DNA of 64,000 bases from Cystobasidiopsis lactophilus (taxonomy: Eukaryota; Basidiomycota; Agaricostilbomycetes; Agaricostilbales; Chionosphaeraceae): assembly GCA_001599975.1 (NCBI GenBank), contig BCIO01000006.1, positions 329,156 to 393,155 of the forward strand, written 5' to 3'. A model generated the notes under the pieces. That model saw nothing but the letters and a program-made list of their open reading frames with translations. It was not told the origin of the DNA and searched no databases. The position numbers and the translations under genes are program-made. How positions within the stretch are numbered: the stretch's first letter is position 1; the number at the start of each line of letters is the position of its first letter. Of the stretch, positions 1 to 11,408 are shown in pieces.

Positions 1-154
1 CGGGTTGTAGGAAGGAGTCCAGTTCAGCGCCCTCGTCGTCTTCGAGTGTCTGGACGGTCGTGGAGTCCTGGAGGTAGCCAGCCAAGTAGGCCGACAACGT
101 AGGGTCGAGGTCAGGCAGGGCCGCCCGAAACGCATTGGCGGCGGCTTCTGACAT
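1..154 (-). CDS. N-terminal part of a GCN20/ABCF-like protein (partial)
   Basis: An open frame starts with ATG at 154 and runs off the left edge, so only about 51 residues are visible. It begins MSEAAANAFRAALPDLDP, continues with SAYLAGYLQDS, and then turns acidic (LEDDEGAEL). ABCF proteins of the Gcn20/ABCF3 type open with a similar helical module of the form 'P.(I/L)D....Y..G.L', which binds Gcn1 in general amino acid control. That resemblance is my only basis for the name, since no ATPase motif lies inside the window. The gene is divergent from ATG2, with 131 bases between the two starts, so they probably share a promoter. It could be another protein with an acidic helical N-terminus. Confidence 0.35.
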   Translation of the reverse strand, partial: MSEAAANAFRAALPDLDPTLSAYLAGYLQDSTTVQTLEDDEGAELDSFLQP

Positions 155-285
155 GGTCAAAGTCTCTTTTAGTCTATGAAGGTCTTCTGAGACCAGTTGT
201 GTTGGCGCCTTTGCAGGCAGATGTCGCGGTAGCGGCGCAAGCACTTGTTCTCCCGTTGCGGCCACTGGAAGCCATGGCGCCCTGA

Positions 286-3200
286 ATGTTCTCGCTGCCC
301 TTCTCCGTGTCGTTGCCGCTGAGCATCCAACGCCGGCTGATCTCATTCGTCTTAACACGGACGCTCGGCCGCTACTTCGATGTGGGCTCCATTCCGGACC
401 TGGCGAACGGCGCCTTGACGCTGCATGACCTCGTGCTGGACCTCACTGTGCGTTGATTGGCTCGCATTCTCTCTCAGTATACTGGGACATGCTCAAGTTG
501 GGTCCAACAGGCCGTCGAGGATGCCCTCAAGGATATCCCAGTTCGGCTCAGCAAGGTCACTATCGGCACCCTGTCGTTGGCCTTGTCGACGCCCATCTCG
601 TGGTCGTCCAACTTGCACATTGCCCTCGCTGGCGTTTCAGTAGAATGCACTCTGCTCCCAGCTAGCCATCTGGCCCCACCAGAAGGGCAGGACGACGACG
701 ACGGCGGCAGCGAAACGGAGGCCGACGAGTCGCTGGCTCAGACCCTCGCCCAGTCCATCCTCCTACAAGATGATGCGCCCTTGCAAGAGTCTATCCTTGA
801 AGAGGCGATGCCTGGTGACTTCGCTGCACAGAGCGGGCTGCCAGAGGATGAACAGACGATGGTGGCCGGCTTGATTGAGCGGTTGCTGGCCCGCCTGACC
901 CTTGACATCACCAAGCTCGCCGCGGTCGCCCATTCGGACGGCGATAGTATCAAATTAGAAGTCGAAGAGGTGCATTTGGGCCCAGAAGACTTCAAGGTCG
1001 AGGAGGCCACCCGGTGGAGAAGGCTCAGGGTCCGCCAGGTCCTGCTCTCTCTCCTGTCCCCGCCATCGCCAGAGGTCCTGCACAAGTCACCCTCGACCGC
1101 ATCAGAGAGCGATGAGAGCTTAGACTCGCAGACCGACATGGCCATGTCCATGGCGATTGCCGACCTGCGCACCTCCTCCACCGCGACGCCCACCTTGCTG
1201 TCGGCGCGCGAGGAGCCCATGCCAGCGCTGGAGGAAAGCATCTACCATTCATTCCACGAAGATGCTCTCCCTCTGGCAACAGAGCCTACGTGGTTCCCCG
1301 TTTTCTCTTCCGGCAGTCTGCCCCTCGAACTCAACTTCAGCTTCGGGCTCACCAAATTCAACCCGCGGGCGATCAACCTGGCGGCAGGTCACCTAACGGC
1401 CTTTGTACATTGGGTCCACGTCGAGAAGCTTTGGGCCTTGTTCCAACGACTAGCGCCACCGCCGCCCGTCGCCAGTCCCAAAGGCAAGGCGAAGGCGAAA
1501 AAGGCCTCGGTCTTGGACCTCCAAGCGCTGGTCGAAGCTGTTCATCTCATTTGCGTCTACGACCTGGCAAGCGCGGCGGATGCCAGCTGGCAATTCCTAC
1601 CTCCCGACTTCCTCGAGACCACTTTGTCCTCGCTTCAGTTCCGGCTCGAAGGCGTCTCCCTCTCCCTGTCCGACAATCGCCTCGCTTTATCTTTGGGTTC
1701 AGCTCAGCTGTGGGAGGCCAACTCGGGCGGCCAAAAGTCAGATCTGCTCTTCTTCACCGAGCCCACGGCTGCACCTGAGGGCGAATGGGAAGCCACCTTC
1801 GCTTCGCCGCAGCCTTCAATGTTACATCGACAAGACCTCTCCCCCGCCTTTAAGCTCGCTCTGGACATCCGCACGGGCGACCTCAGTATCCACGTGGCGC
1901 CGGTTTACCTGTTGCTCGCCCTCGACCTCCTCGACCGGATGCAAGGCTTTGTCAAGGCCCTCGACGAGCTCGTTTCGCCTCCTTCTTCCATTTTGTCCGA
2001 CGAAGTGGCTTCTCCGAAGGTTGAAAATGGCGGGGCTGGACGGATCAAGCTGGAATGCGCCGCCTTGCGGTTGGGCTTGACTTGCCCGTCGCCGAAGGGT
2101 CGGACGGGAAGGCTTGAGGTGGACCTTTGGGACTTGGCACTGGTCAAGTGTGGAGGCGCGCTGGAAGCCAACAGCGGCGTGCTGAGCGCCGTTTACTTGG
2201 AGCGAGGTGAGTAGCTTGAATCGACTTCAATTTTCCCAGATAGCGTACTTGCTGATCTTTGACCGTCATCCTTACCTTAGACCACTACTGGAAGCGATTC
2301 CTATTTTTGGCCTCTCTTGATTTGACGCTAGACCAGTCGCTCACCTCAGAGACGCTACATCCACCTCTCCAGATTCGGTCCCGCATTCCGACAGTGCAAG
2401 GCGACTTAGACAAGCGGACAGTCGATGGCCTTCAATGCCTGGCTGACGATATCACGTCTCTACTGTCGACGGCGTCTTCGGCTTCGTCGAGTCCTCGGAA
2501 TTCGAGGGCGTTCGAGCGGGAAGAGTCCAACCTGTCGGCTTTGAGCAGGACCGCCTCTGGTGTCTCTTTGGAGCTGAGCAGCAACGCTCGGGTGCAGGTC
2601 AATGAAAGTAGGAGTTTCATCTCCAGTTCGAAATGGATGCCATCTCTGATGTGAAGGTTCAGTGCGCTGTCGACTGCACCTTGGTAGCGACCCCGAACCA
2701 TCAGAGCAGCAGCCAGAGCGCATCTTCGAGGCTGCACTGGGCCAGATTACGGTGACGGCCTCCTCGAAGTCCCTGGGCCGGCGGTCTGAGACGCTGGTCG
2801 AGTTCAACACTCAAACGCTCTCGGTCGTCGACCTGACTGCGTCAAGATCCCTCATTGGGCAGAGCGACGCCAGCAGCGCACCGGTCCTCAGCCTTTCATT
2901 TTCCGCTAGCGACAAGACTCCGACGGCGCGGACGACTCGCCTGACCGTTCGGCTGGAGCACATCAAGCTCTTTTACTCACCCGATCTGAAGCCGATGCAA
3001 CAGCTGGCCGACTTCCTGAAGAGTCCGCCTGGCGTCTTTGAAAACTCGGTGCCGGCCGAGCAGACTTTGGTCAACCTGGAGCTGCCGGCCTTGACCGTGG
3101 AGTGCCCAGAAGAGCACCTGGCATTTCTCTTGGCCGGTGCAGCGGCCGAAATTCGATTGAACAAGCGGAGGTGCAAGGCTGACCTGGATGTGGAGCAAGT

Positions 3201-5553
3201 GTCGGCCTGGCAAAGCAGTTCGGCCATTTTGGCCACCACGATGGCCGCTGAAAAGTCCAGCTTGCAAGAGCGTGGCTTTGTCCAACTAGCGGCTATTACC
3301 CGACCTGCCGTGGTGATTCGCATCCCGCTGGCGGCATCTTCCTCACAGCGAGTCCAAGTCATTGTGCACCAATCCGACGTCCAACTGTCGCTCTGTCGGG
3401 ACTCGCTAGACTCCTTTGCCAGCTCACTTGGTCGACTGGCTCCCAAGTCGCCCGATGCCCAGGAAGCGCCATGTGCTCCTGATCCGTCGCCAACACCAGC
3501 AGCGTCTCAGCCGCTGAAAGCCCCTCTTCGGGTTCCCTCGATCGATCTTTTGGCCTCGCTAGACGAATCGGCCTTTCGTGCAGGCCCTCGAAGTGGTTCG
3601 CATGATCTGGACGCTGTGGACCTGATTGAAGACGATCTGCCCCGCGACACAGCTTTCCTGGCCGCGCACACTACCAAATCATCTGGGAAGACCAAGCGAG
3701 GTGCTGTGGCTGCTGTCAACGATGGTGATGTGACCATGATCGACCCAGAAGGTATTCAACTCACTAATGATTACCTCGTCCCTTCAACATACAATGCCCG
3801 CCATCCGACCGAGTCAGCTCGTGCCTCTAATTCGGATCTCTTCGACCTCCAAGCCTCCAACTTGAACATTTCGGTCAAACTCTATGCGGGATATGATTGG
3901 CCAGAGACGCGGTCCACGGCGCTGGAAGAGCTGAAGGCGGCGCGACGCAGCCTTCAGAGACTGAAAGGCCTACTGGACGAAGGCCAGCAGGAACAGCAGC
4001 CGATGGACCCACTTCAAGATGGCGACGCGGCCACGGACAACTCGTTCATGGCCGCTCTTTTGTCGCAGGAGGTCGTCGAAGAGGTTGACGATCACGCTCG
4101 AAGCCCGGACTCGCTCGATTTGGCAGAGTGGGACACACTCCCAGCTCTTTCCCGCGTTCATTCGCGTACCAGCTCGGACTCGATTCCAGTAGATCCCACC
4201 TCCCGATCGAAGAAACCCAGAGTGAAAAGCCTCAAGCGGTCATCCCACGAAATGATTGACGTTCGGCTTTCTGGCGTCTCTGTCACCGCAAAGCTCGGTT
4301 CAGCCGTCGACGGGCCTTCTCCTTTTGTCACTGAGCTCAAGGCGTCGTCATTCCAAATCTTGGACCGCATTCCAACCTCGACGTGGCGCAAGTTCTTGGC
4401 CGAGCTTCGGGTCCAAGAAGGTGGTTACCTTCGCCCCGAGAACGTGCCAATGCTGCGTGCTTTCGTCTCCAAGAGCGACGATCTCCAGATCAAGGTAAGG
4501 GGCGCATTTCGCTTTCCCGTTCGCATCAAACTCAAAAGTGCGAGCAGGTCAAGCTGTACCCTATCCGCTTGCACGTCGACCAAGATGCCGTCGACTTTTT
4601 GAAGGCCTTCTTTGCTCCAAAGCCCTCGGCCGTGTCCGACGCCAAACCCGCCACGAAACCTGACGAACCCTACATCGCGAGGCTCGAGATTTTCCCTGTC
4701 AAGATGCGGCTGGATTACAAGCCCAAGCACATCAATTACTCTCTCCTGCCATCGTCTTCGCTGGAAATGATGAACTTCTTTCATTTCACCGGCTCCGACC
4801 TCACTTTACGACACATCACGCTCACTGGGATCGCACTCAGCGCTCTCAACGACGCCCTACAAGACATTTGGACCCCAGATGTCAAAGCGAACCAACTTGC
4901 CGATGTCGTTTCCGGCATCAACCCTCTTCGATCGGTGGTGCAGCTCGGCGGTGGTGTTGCCGACCTCGTCCTTCTGCCTATCGAGCAGTATCGCAAGGAT
5001 GGCCGGCTACTGAGGGGCTTACAGAAGGGAGCGGGCAGCTTTGGAACCAAGACCGCACTGGAGAGCCTGCGGCTGGGCGCAAAGCTGGCGGGCGGCACTC
5101 AAGTGGTTTTGGAACGCGCGGAGAAGGTCTTGGGTGCCAGCCTCAACGCCAATGTGGTTGCAACCGTCCAATCCGACGACGAGGCAGCCGAGCTCAGATC
5201 GCCCAATGCTTCGCAGCCTCGCAACACCACCGAAGGCGTGCAGCAGGCTTACGACACTCTCTCCTCTCACCTCCGAACCACCGCCCAGACCATTTTGGCG
5301 GTACCAATGGAGATCTACGAGGCCAACTCTCAGGTGAGATTTTCTAGCAGTCGTTGAGTGTATGGGCTCAAATAACTGCTCGCAGGGATCGGTTCGCAAG
5401 GTCCTTCGTGCTCTGCCTGTTGCCGTCCTCCACCCCATCAAAGGCACCTCGGGAGCCATCCACAAGACTCTGCTGGGCGTTGCGAATTCGATCGACTCCG
5501 GAGGGCAAGTTTTGCGCTCCGACAAGTATAAACCCGGTCCCCAGTCGTTGTGA
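286..5553 (+). CDS. ATG2: Autophagy-related protein 2 (lipid transfer protein)
   Basis: Atg2 is a rod-shaped lipid-transfer protein that bridges the ER and the growing phagophore and works with Atg9 and Atg18. The first exon (286-447) encodes a chorein-type N-terminus, SLPLSIQRRLISFVLTRTLG. It joins at about 511 to AVEDALKDIPVRL, matching the Atg2 pattern; the 63-base intron keeps frame. The long middle is poorly conserved and Ser/Asp-rich, with introns near 2210-2280, 2590-2662 and 4495-4549. The C-terminus carries the typical Atg2 signature: FHFTGSDLTLRH, WTPDVKANQLADVVSGINPL, then PIEQYRKDGRLLRGLQKGA, and a last exon (about 5387-5553) with ALPVAVLHPIKGTSGAIHKT. Total is roughly 1,650 residues, usual for the family. 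Identity is secure; junctions near 2600-2665 are approximate. Confidence 0.93.
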
Positions 5554-5644
5554 AGGAAGTCCCTCGCTGTATGCATTCTGTACCATCGCCATCACTCTTG
5601 TAACTTCGCATTGTACATATCATCACATTTGACGTCCACTTCCA

Positions 5645-6026
5645 TGACCGATCAAGACGCCCTCCCCGACCACCGTGAGTGACTTCAATCAGGCAAGCGC
5701 TTCCGCGCCTTATCTGCCTTTCTCTCTTGGCGCACCATCTGCCTCGACACTTTAGCTCCCGTGTTCCTCTACTTGCCTACCTCAAGCTCTTCACTCGCTC
5801 CAATTCCGAACAAGGGGCAATCAAGATGGGATGTGAGCTGTTGCCACCGACCAAGGTTGCAACAAACGAGCAACTGATATTTACACGATGTTTCCGTTCT
5901 CTCACAGGCTCCGAATGCCTCGATAAAGAGTCGCAATATCGGGTTGCCGCCTTTGGCGACATGCTGGAGCGTTTCTACAAGAAGATCGTTTCATCGTTCA
6001 AGAAGGCTTCGAAGCCCAAGGCCTGA
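5645..6026 (+). CDS. Small hypothetical protein, exon structure unresolved
   Basis: I do not recognise this gene. The last exon (about 5910-6026) is a good coding stretch, SECLDKESQYRVAAFGDMLE followed by a Lys-rich end KKIVSSFKKASKPKA. It is preceded by a canonical donor GTGAGC at 5832 and a CTCACAG acceptor. A preceding exon, LAYLKLFTRSNSEQGAIKMG, joins it in frame and gives a CSEC motif. The 5' end is unclear. ATG 5645 opens MTDQDALPDH before a GTGAGT donor, but simple splicing from there leads into a different frame that ends at 6081. The product would be a basic protein of roughly 70-95 residues, downstream of ATG2 in the same direction. Confidence 0.3.
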
Positions 6027-6245
6027 AACCAAGGGCCCGGCATCCTGCGTCGCCGGCCATCAACTTGTCGGTGCTCGGTAAATTGAAACGAACGAGCCGA
6101 CTCGCGTACTGCTCCATCCAACTTTGGCGATCTGGCAAAGTGCCCGGCCTAACGACAGATTTTTGACTGCTTTCACAGTTCTCGCTTGCTCTTCGTCCTC
6201 TACTTCAACTTCCTTGCGCATTCTTTCTTTACGCTTTCCTCAACA

Positions 6246-7747
6246 ATGCGAGTCATCTACCTCATCTGCTTGCCCGTGTTTGTCGCTGCCCTCACTTGCC
6301 CAATCTCGACCTCGAATACCGGCGTCCCACAGCTCTGTGACCCAGCGGATCCTCCGTTTACCCAAAAGGAAAAGGATCTCTTGGCCAACATCAAGTGTCC
6401 TGGAAAGGGAAACATCCAGGATGTGAAGGCGCCTTACTTGCTGGTCCCAGGTATGAAGTGTCCGCCACCATCTCTCACCACCATCTCATGTTGGAACAGG
6501 CACTGGAACGGGGGGCGCTGCCTCATTTTCCAGCAACTATGTGAAGCTGCTCTCTGCCCTCGGATACGACCCTTGCTGTAAGCGGACTTCGGTTCGCTTT
6601 AAACCCTTTGTAACTTTGCCTCCGCAGTTTTGGTTATGTCCGACAACATGCTTAAGGTGACCTCGAGCTCATGCCAATGTCCTTCAGCAGCTAACGCGGG
6701 AAACTCTTGCCAGGACACTCAATTATCGGCGGAGCAGACCGCCTTCGCGCTGAACGCTCTCTCGACGTTCGCCAACAATAACACCATCGCCCAGGGATGG
6801 AGTCAGGGCAATTTGGCGATTCAATGGGCTCTGACGTTCTGGACTAGCTCGAAAGCCAACACCGATCGATTTATCTCGTTAGCTGGTTACTTCAAGGTGA
6901 GGCGGTCGTTTCTTCGCTGGACCACGCACCTATTCAATACGGTGCATCTCAGGGAAGCGCCATCGCAGGACTTGCCTCTGGCCTCGTCGCGCCTCTGCCG
7001 GCGAGTCTCTTACAACAAGAAGCGGGATCCAATTTGCTTAAGGCGCTGAGCCCAATTGCTGCACGCGCACTAGAGCACAAAGTGACATGGTATTCCAGCT
7101 GGCCGCGAACGACGTGAGGTGGTTCTATAACTTGCTGCATGATACTGAACCGCAAGACTTCCAAAGGGTCTTGCTGCTCAGGTGCCAACGACCACCATGT
7201 AAGGTCTCGACTTTGGCCTTAATCGCTTATATAGCTAATATACGCTACCCAAAAGCTACTCCAACACCGATGAGGTCATATCTCCAGAACTTGGGCTCAA
7301 CCCTAAGTCGACGTCGTTTCTGAGCGGGCCGCAAGCCGGTCTGGCCAACATTCAGACAATTTGCCCCGGTCTACTGGTTAGCCATGGCCAAGGCAAGTCA
7401 TCAACACAGGTCAGGTGATCGCGCTCATCCCAACCACAGAGCTCTTTCTCGATGTCCCTTTTCAGTTCGTGAAGGCTGCCCTCAGTTCGCCCAGCGGGTT
7501 CGCTTCGACTGCAGACCTAAAAGCCGCCAACATCCGCTGTAGCGAAGACCCAGCCGAGGGCCTGGGAGCTGCGGACGTGACGGCTTCCTCTGGAATTATC
7601 GCAGTGGCAGGGTAAGTTTGCCGCCGAGTCAAAAGTGGCTGTGCCAATCATGCCCATCATGCCAATCACAGCGTCAACATTGCCGCGGGCTTTAAGTTTG
7701 ACGTCCTGAAAGAGCCCAAGGTCCTCTCCTATGCTGCCAGTTCTTAA
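6246..7747 (+). CDS. Secreted lipase, Candida antarctica lipase B (CalB) family
   Basis: This is a secreted triacylglycerol lipase/esterase of about 340 residues, close to CalB in length, split by about seven or eight short introns. It starts with a signal peptide (MRVIYLICLPVFVAAL, cut before a Cys/Ser-rich segment). It then follows CalB block by block: LTC-like start, LLVPGTGTGGAASFSSNY (oxyanion loop), LGYDPC, the nucleophile elbow GWSQGN, QWALTFW, LLQQEAGSNLL, VPTTTIYSNTDEVISPE (acidic catalytic residue in TDEV) and GLLVSHGQ (catalytic His). The elbow reads W-S-Q-G-N rather than W-S-Q-G-G. It is convergent with the alpha/beta hydrolase downstream (107 bases apart). Family is confident; intron ends between 7040 and 7260 are approximate. 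Confidence 0.85.
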
Positions 7748-7854
7748 GACCCAGTGGGTGGGAGTATATGGATTTGGTTGACGGACAATTTTGTACCCTT
7801 GCATTGCAATTTCTTTTTGGCATTTTTTCGCATTTGCGAGCGTCGAGTCGGCCT

Positions 7855-9020
7855 TCACGCGTTCTGGAAGACGTCCCAAAAGATTCGAGGCTCCTCCCAG
7901 TGCAACTGGACGGGGCCAAGTCAACGATCCGTCGGCCGACAAAGGGCCATAAGCCAACTCACAAAGTGGTTGGCCTCGGGCACTTCTATCCAGGTGAGGT
8001 TTCGAACCATCTGCCCAGCTTTTATAGCCGGAGCGACAATATCATCTTGGACAATCCAAGGAGCGGCCAACATTTCCCACGCAGACCTGCCCATCGACCA
8101 TCAGAGACTTCCGTGGTTGTTTTGCTGCACACACTCACTCGGTGCAATACAGAAACGAAACTTTGACACCTGGCAAGCCTTTACTTTCCACCAATGCTTT
8201 CTTGGCCAAGGCCGCCACAGATCCGTTGGCAACGCATCCCATGAGCCAAAGCAAATCGCCATTGTGAACCAGCATCTTTTGCCGGTCCTCGGTTGACAGT
8301 GATGCCAAGGTGGAAGGCTTGTTTGCGATCTGGTCCTTGATGTTCAGACCGTCTAAGGATCGGCTGTAGATGTCGATGTGCTTGTAAAAGCCGGACACCC
8401 AGTCGCCAAACGTTTGGAGCTGCTCTTCAGGGCTGCTAGTGAAGAACGTCGGCTCGACCATTGGAATCCAGAGCGGCTTGGGCGGTCCGACGACAATGTC
8501 GGGTGGGTCTGCGCGTGCGCTTAGCACTTGTCGCCTTGGCAAGGCTTGCCTTACCATAAATGAGATGCGTCTTGACATGCTGGGTCAGGAGAGCTTGGTC
8601 GTCCTCCGGGAGAGAGTCGAACTCGGCAAGGAAGGAGAAGCCCGTTACGTTGCCCAGGGACCAAAAACCCAAGCACATGTCTGTGACCCCTTCGTTTTTG
8701 ATCAAGTGTTTGAGGAAACCAGCAAACTCTCGTCCCAGAGCCGAATAGAAGGCAGTCGACTGCTCAGGTGAAGGGTTTCCCTTCAAGGCGTCCACTCCGT
8801 CCTGCTCCCGCCAAGGCGTTGAGTCAGGATAGTCTCGGCGATTGGGAGCGATCAAGCGCATGTCTGCGTCGCGAGCAATGGGAACCAGCTTGGAGAATGT
8901 GTGATTGTTGTGCCACAGCCCATGCACGAGGACGACCGTCCAATACGGTGTTGTGGGGTCGGGGACTCCAGAATCGAGGTAGGCCAGCTCGATGCCATCA
9001 TTCAACTTGGCCGTGGGCAT
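7855..9020 (-). CDS. Alpha/beta hydrolase (AB hydrolase-1 type)
   Basis: The start ATG at 9020 opens MPTAKLNDGIELAYLDSG, the usual first strands of soluble AB hydrolase-1 enzymes. An oxyanion motif VLVHGLWHNN follows, then LIAPNRRDYPDS, and the nucleophile elbow LGFWSLGNV (G-x-S-x-G around Ser). Later exons give WIPMVEPTFFTS, a C-terminal strand KVSFLYCTE, and a last block WIEVPEANHF/LHWEEPRIFW, where His is the likely catalytic base. About 310 residues and four or more exons; no signal peptide, so probably cytosolic. The substrate cannot be read from the sequence. It shares a 335-base divergent promoter with the FAD oxidoreductase, so the two may be co-expressed. Confidence 0.75.
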
Positions 9021-9355
9021 GGTGTGTGCTGCTCAAGCAGCCAAACTGTTCAGAGGCCCAAATTTTGGCTGCGGCACTTCCGAGCACATCCAAACGCCAT
9101 CCGAACTCATTTCACATGCCAGCTAGTGGCGTTTAGTGGCGAGCCCTTCTCGTTTTTGCTGTCTGCTCAGACACACATCCTCACTGATCAATAGCAGTAA
9201 CACCACTGCTTCGGCATATATGAACGAAGGGACTCGTCTACAATAATCGGATCAATCGCAAGGGCGTGCGGCTGCAGCAGGTGACGTCGGAAGATCGCCA
9301 AAGCTGCAGAAGCGCTCGATTTTCCTCGATCCACATCCATCTACAGACAGCAGGA
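9021..9355. promoter_or_regulatory. Divergent intergenic region between hydrolase and FAD oxidoreductase
   Basis: No coding frame is supported here. The region holds a TATA-like GCATATATG near 9213 and a CRE-like TGACGTC at 9282, the kind of site bound by bZIP factors. Both are short motifs that can occur by chance. Confidence 0.3.
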
Positions 9356-11303
9356 ATGCCAAAATCAAGCCCGCAGAAGAAGAAAAGGGTCCTGGTCGTC
9401 GGTGCTGGTGCATCGGGGATGGCCTGCTCCGATTCTCTCGCTCGCCACCCGGATCGCTTCGATGGTGGGTTGCCTCTTTTCGTCAACGCGCAACACGGTT
9501 TGAAGTGATTTGGCTGTCCTGAAAAGTCACGTTGATCGATGCAGTGGACTACTGCGGTGGCCAGGCATTCTCCATCCCGCTCGACCAAGGCAAGCATGGC
9601 GCCTCCTGGCTCAATCAAGGCGTCCAAGGCGGCTCTCACATCTTTCGGCACACATTCCGAGCCTTCGAACAGCAGGGATTCGACGTGTCACCCGTAGAGC
9701 TGCAGGTGTCGTTTGGCAAGGACGACTCGTTCTGGACGAATGTCTTCCCGACTCCTTTGCTCGAGCGCCACCAGAGCGAAATCCGAAAGTTCAAGCGGGT
9801 AGTGAAGTTCATCAGGTGGTTCGAGGTGTTCTTCATCTGGCTGCCCATCCAAACCACTTTGAAGCTGTTCCTGTTCTCGGACGATTTCATCAACCTCCTC
9901 ATTCTCCCTGCGGTCGCACTCTTCCTCGGAACTGGTAACGCCACACCAAAAGTCCCAGCTATCATTTTGGAGCGCCTGTTTACTTCGCCCACTTATGGAA
10001 TGTGGTATCCTGCTCACGAAACGCGCTTGGCTGGCAATCTCCCTCCTATGGTCGTTTTTCCGGAGTTCACCAAGTTCTACAAGGCTTGGAAGGCCGATTT
10101 GGAGAAGCGCGGGGTGTCAATCCGGCTCTCGACCGAGCTCACCACTGTGCTGTCGCGCTCGGCCAAAGGGGTCAAGGTGGCGCTGAAAAGCGTGTCAGAC
10201 GGGAAGGAGACCGAGGAGGAGTTTGATGAGCTGGTGTTGTGCTGCTTGGCGGACACGAGCAAGCAGGTGCTGGGCAAAGAAGCGCGGTGGATCGAGAAGA
10301 AGGTGCTGGGCGCGGCCAAGTTCTCGGACGACATTACGGTCACCCACTACGACCACGAATGTGCGTGTCGCGTCTCTAACCTTGCTCTTTCTCACACAAA
10401 AGGGCGCACAGACATGGAGAAGCGCTACGTGAACAAATTCGATTCCAGCCTCGCGCTGGACTCGTTGGCCGGGAAAGACGAGTCGGCAGCTGTGGCCAAA
10501 GGAAAGGAGGCCTTCAAGCCCATGTACTACATCGTGCCCCAGCGCGAAGACGGCCAAGAGGGGTCGAAAGTGGACATGTGCTTCGACTGCTCCAACTTTC
10601 AATCCCAGTTTCCCAAAGAGTGGCCTTTCGAGCGACATGTCTTCCAGGTGCGCTACCCACTCTTCTTTCAGAGCAATTGTTCTCACTACTTTGATCCTGG
10701 GATAGACCATCTTCTTGAACAAGAAGGACGAGCACAACTGGACGAGGGACCAGATCAACAAGGATAAGATCATCAAGGAGAACTGGTGGCACCAGCTTTG
10801 TTAGTGATCTTTCATAGTAAAGCTCCAAGTTCAGGGGCCCACTGATGTCTTGGGGTTGGCACTGCAGGCCATTCTTGGACGCATTACATGTTTGGTGAGC
10901 AACTGCGTTTTCAAACTTCCGCTCTATTAGAAGCTGACGCTACCACAAAAGTTGTGCCATGGGTATGGCTTTTGAACGGCAAGAAGCACACTACCTTCGC
11001 AGGGTCTTGGACTCTGGTCAATGCCCACGAGTAAGAAGACTCACTCCCGCGGTTTGCCCGACACCTCTCACACGTTGACGCCGCGCAGAACTGCTATCAT
11101 CAGCGGAATGAGCGCGGCATTCTCCCTGGGAGCCAGCTACCCAGAGGAATTGGAGCAAGACAAGGTTTGCCACTCGATTACCTCTCGCTCCTGCTTCGAT
11201 CTCACAATTTTCCGTCTCGCCACAGCTTGCGCTCTTGTCATTCCGTTTATACAACCTCTTGGTTCATACCAAGTGGTACTCCAGGGGGCAGAACCGAGTG
11301 TAA
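9356..11303 (+). CDS. FAD/NAD-binding oxidoreductase (amine-oxidase-like fold)
   Basis: ATG 9356 begins MPKSSPQKKKRVLVVGAGAS: a Lys patch, then the dinucleotide-binding GxGxSG. After a 63-base intron the frame resumes VTLIDAVDYCGGQAF, the rest of the Rossmann signature. The middle has hydrophobic stretches (FEVFFIWLPIQTT, INLLILPAVALFL) that may contact membrane or lipid. The C-terminal part has FAGSWTLVNAHE...IISGMSAA..LGASYP, which resembles the FAD-site closing motif of predicted NAD/FAD-binding proteins of the COG2907 / amine oxidase type. The end at LLVHTKWYSRGQNRV follows an intron at about 11165-11224. About 560 residues. Substrate unknown; in bacteria COG2907 proteins often sit with fatty-acid cyclopropane synthases, so a lipid role is possible. 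Confidence 0.7.
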
Positions 11304-11390
11304 ATAGGCTTCGAGACCCACATGTGCAAGGCGACCACGTTTTTCCCTGTGCGTGCGGCTCGCTCCCAAAACGCCAAAACGCCTGTCGAC

Positions 11391-11408
11391 ATGGCTTCGA
11401 GGCAATGA
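11391..11408 (+). promoter_or_regulatory. Upstream ORF overlapping the cyclin start codon
   Basis: A five-codon frame (MASRQ, stop TGA at 11406-11408) ends inside the start codon of the cyclin gene: its stop and the main ATG (11405-11407) share the sequence ATGA. Such an arrangement can lower or condition translation of the main frame by termination-reinitiation. It matters only if transcription starts upstream of 11391, which is likely because the previous gene ends at 11303. Confidence 0.45.

Noticed and set aside
738-1241. Minus-strand open frame of 167 codons
   Set aside because: It is antisense to ATG2 coding sequence and has no motif; a composition shadow.
10195-10776. Long minus-strand open frame of 193 codons
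   Set aside because: It lies opposite well-supported exons of the FAD oxidoreductase and shows no family motif; high GC lowers stop frequency on the opposite strand.
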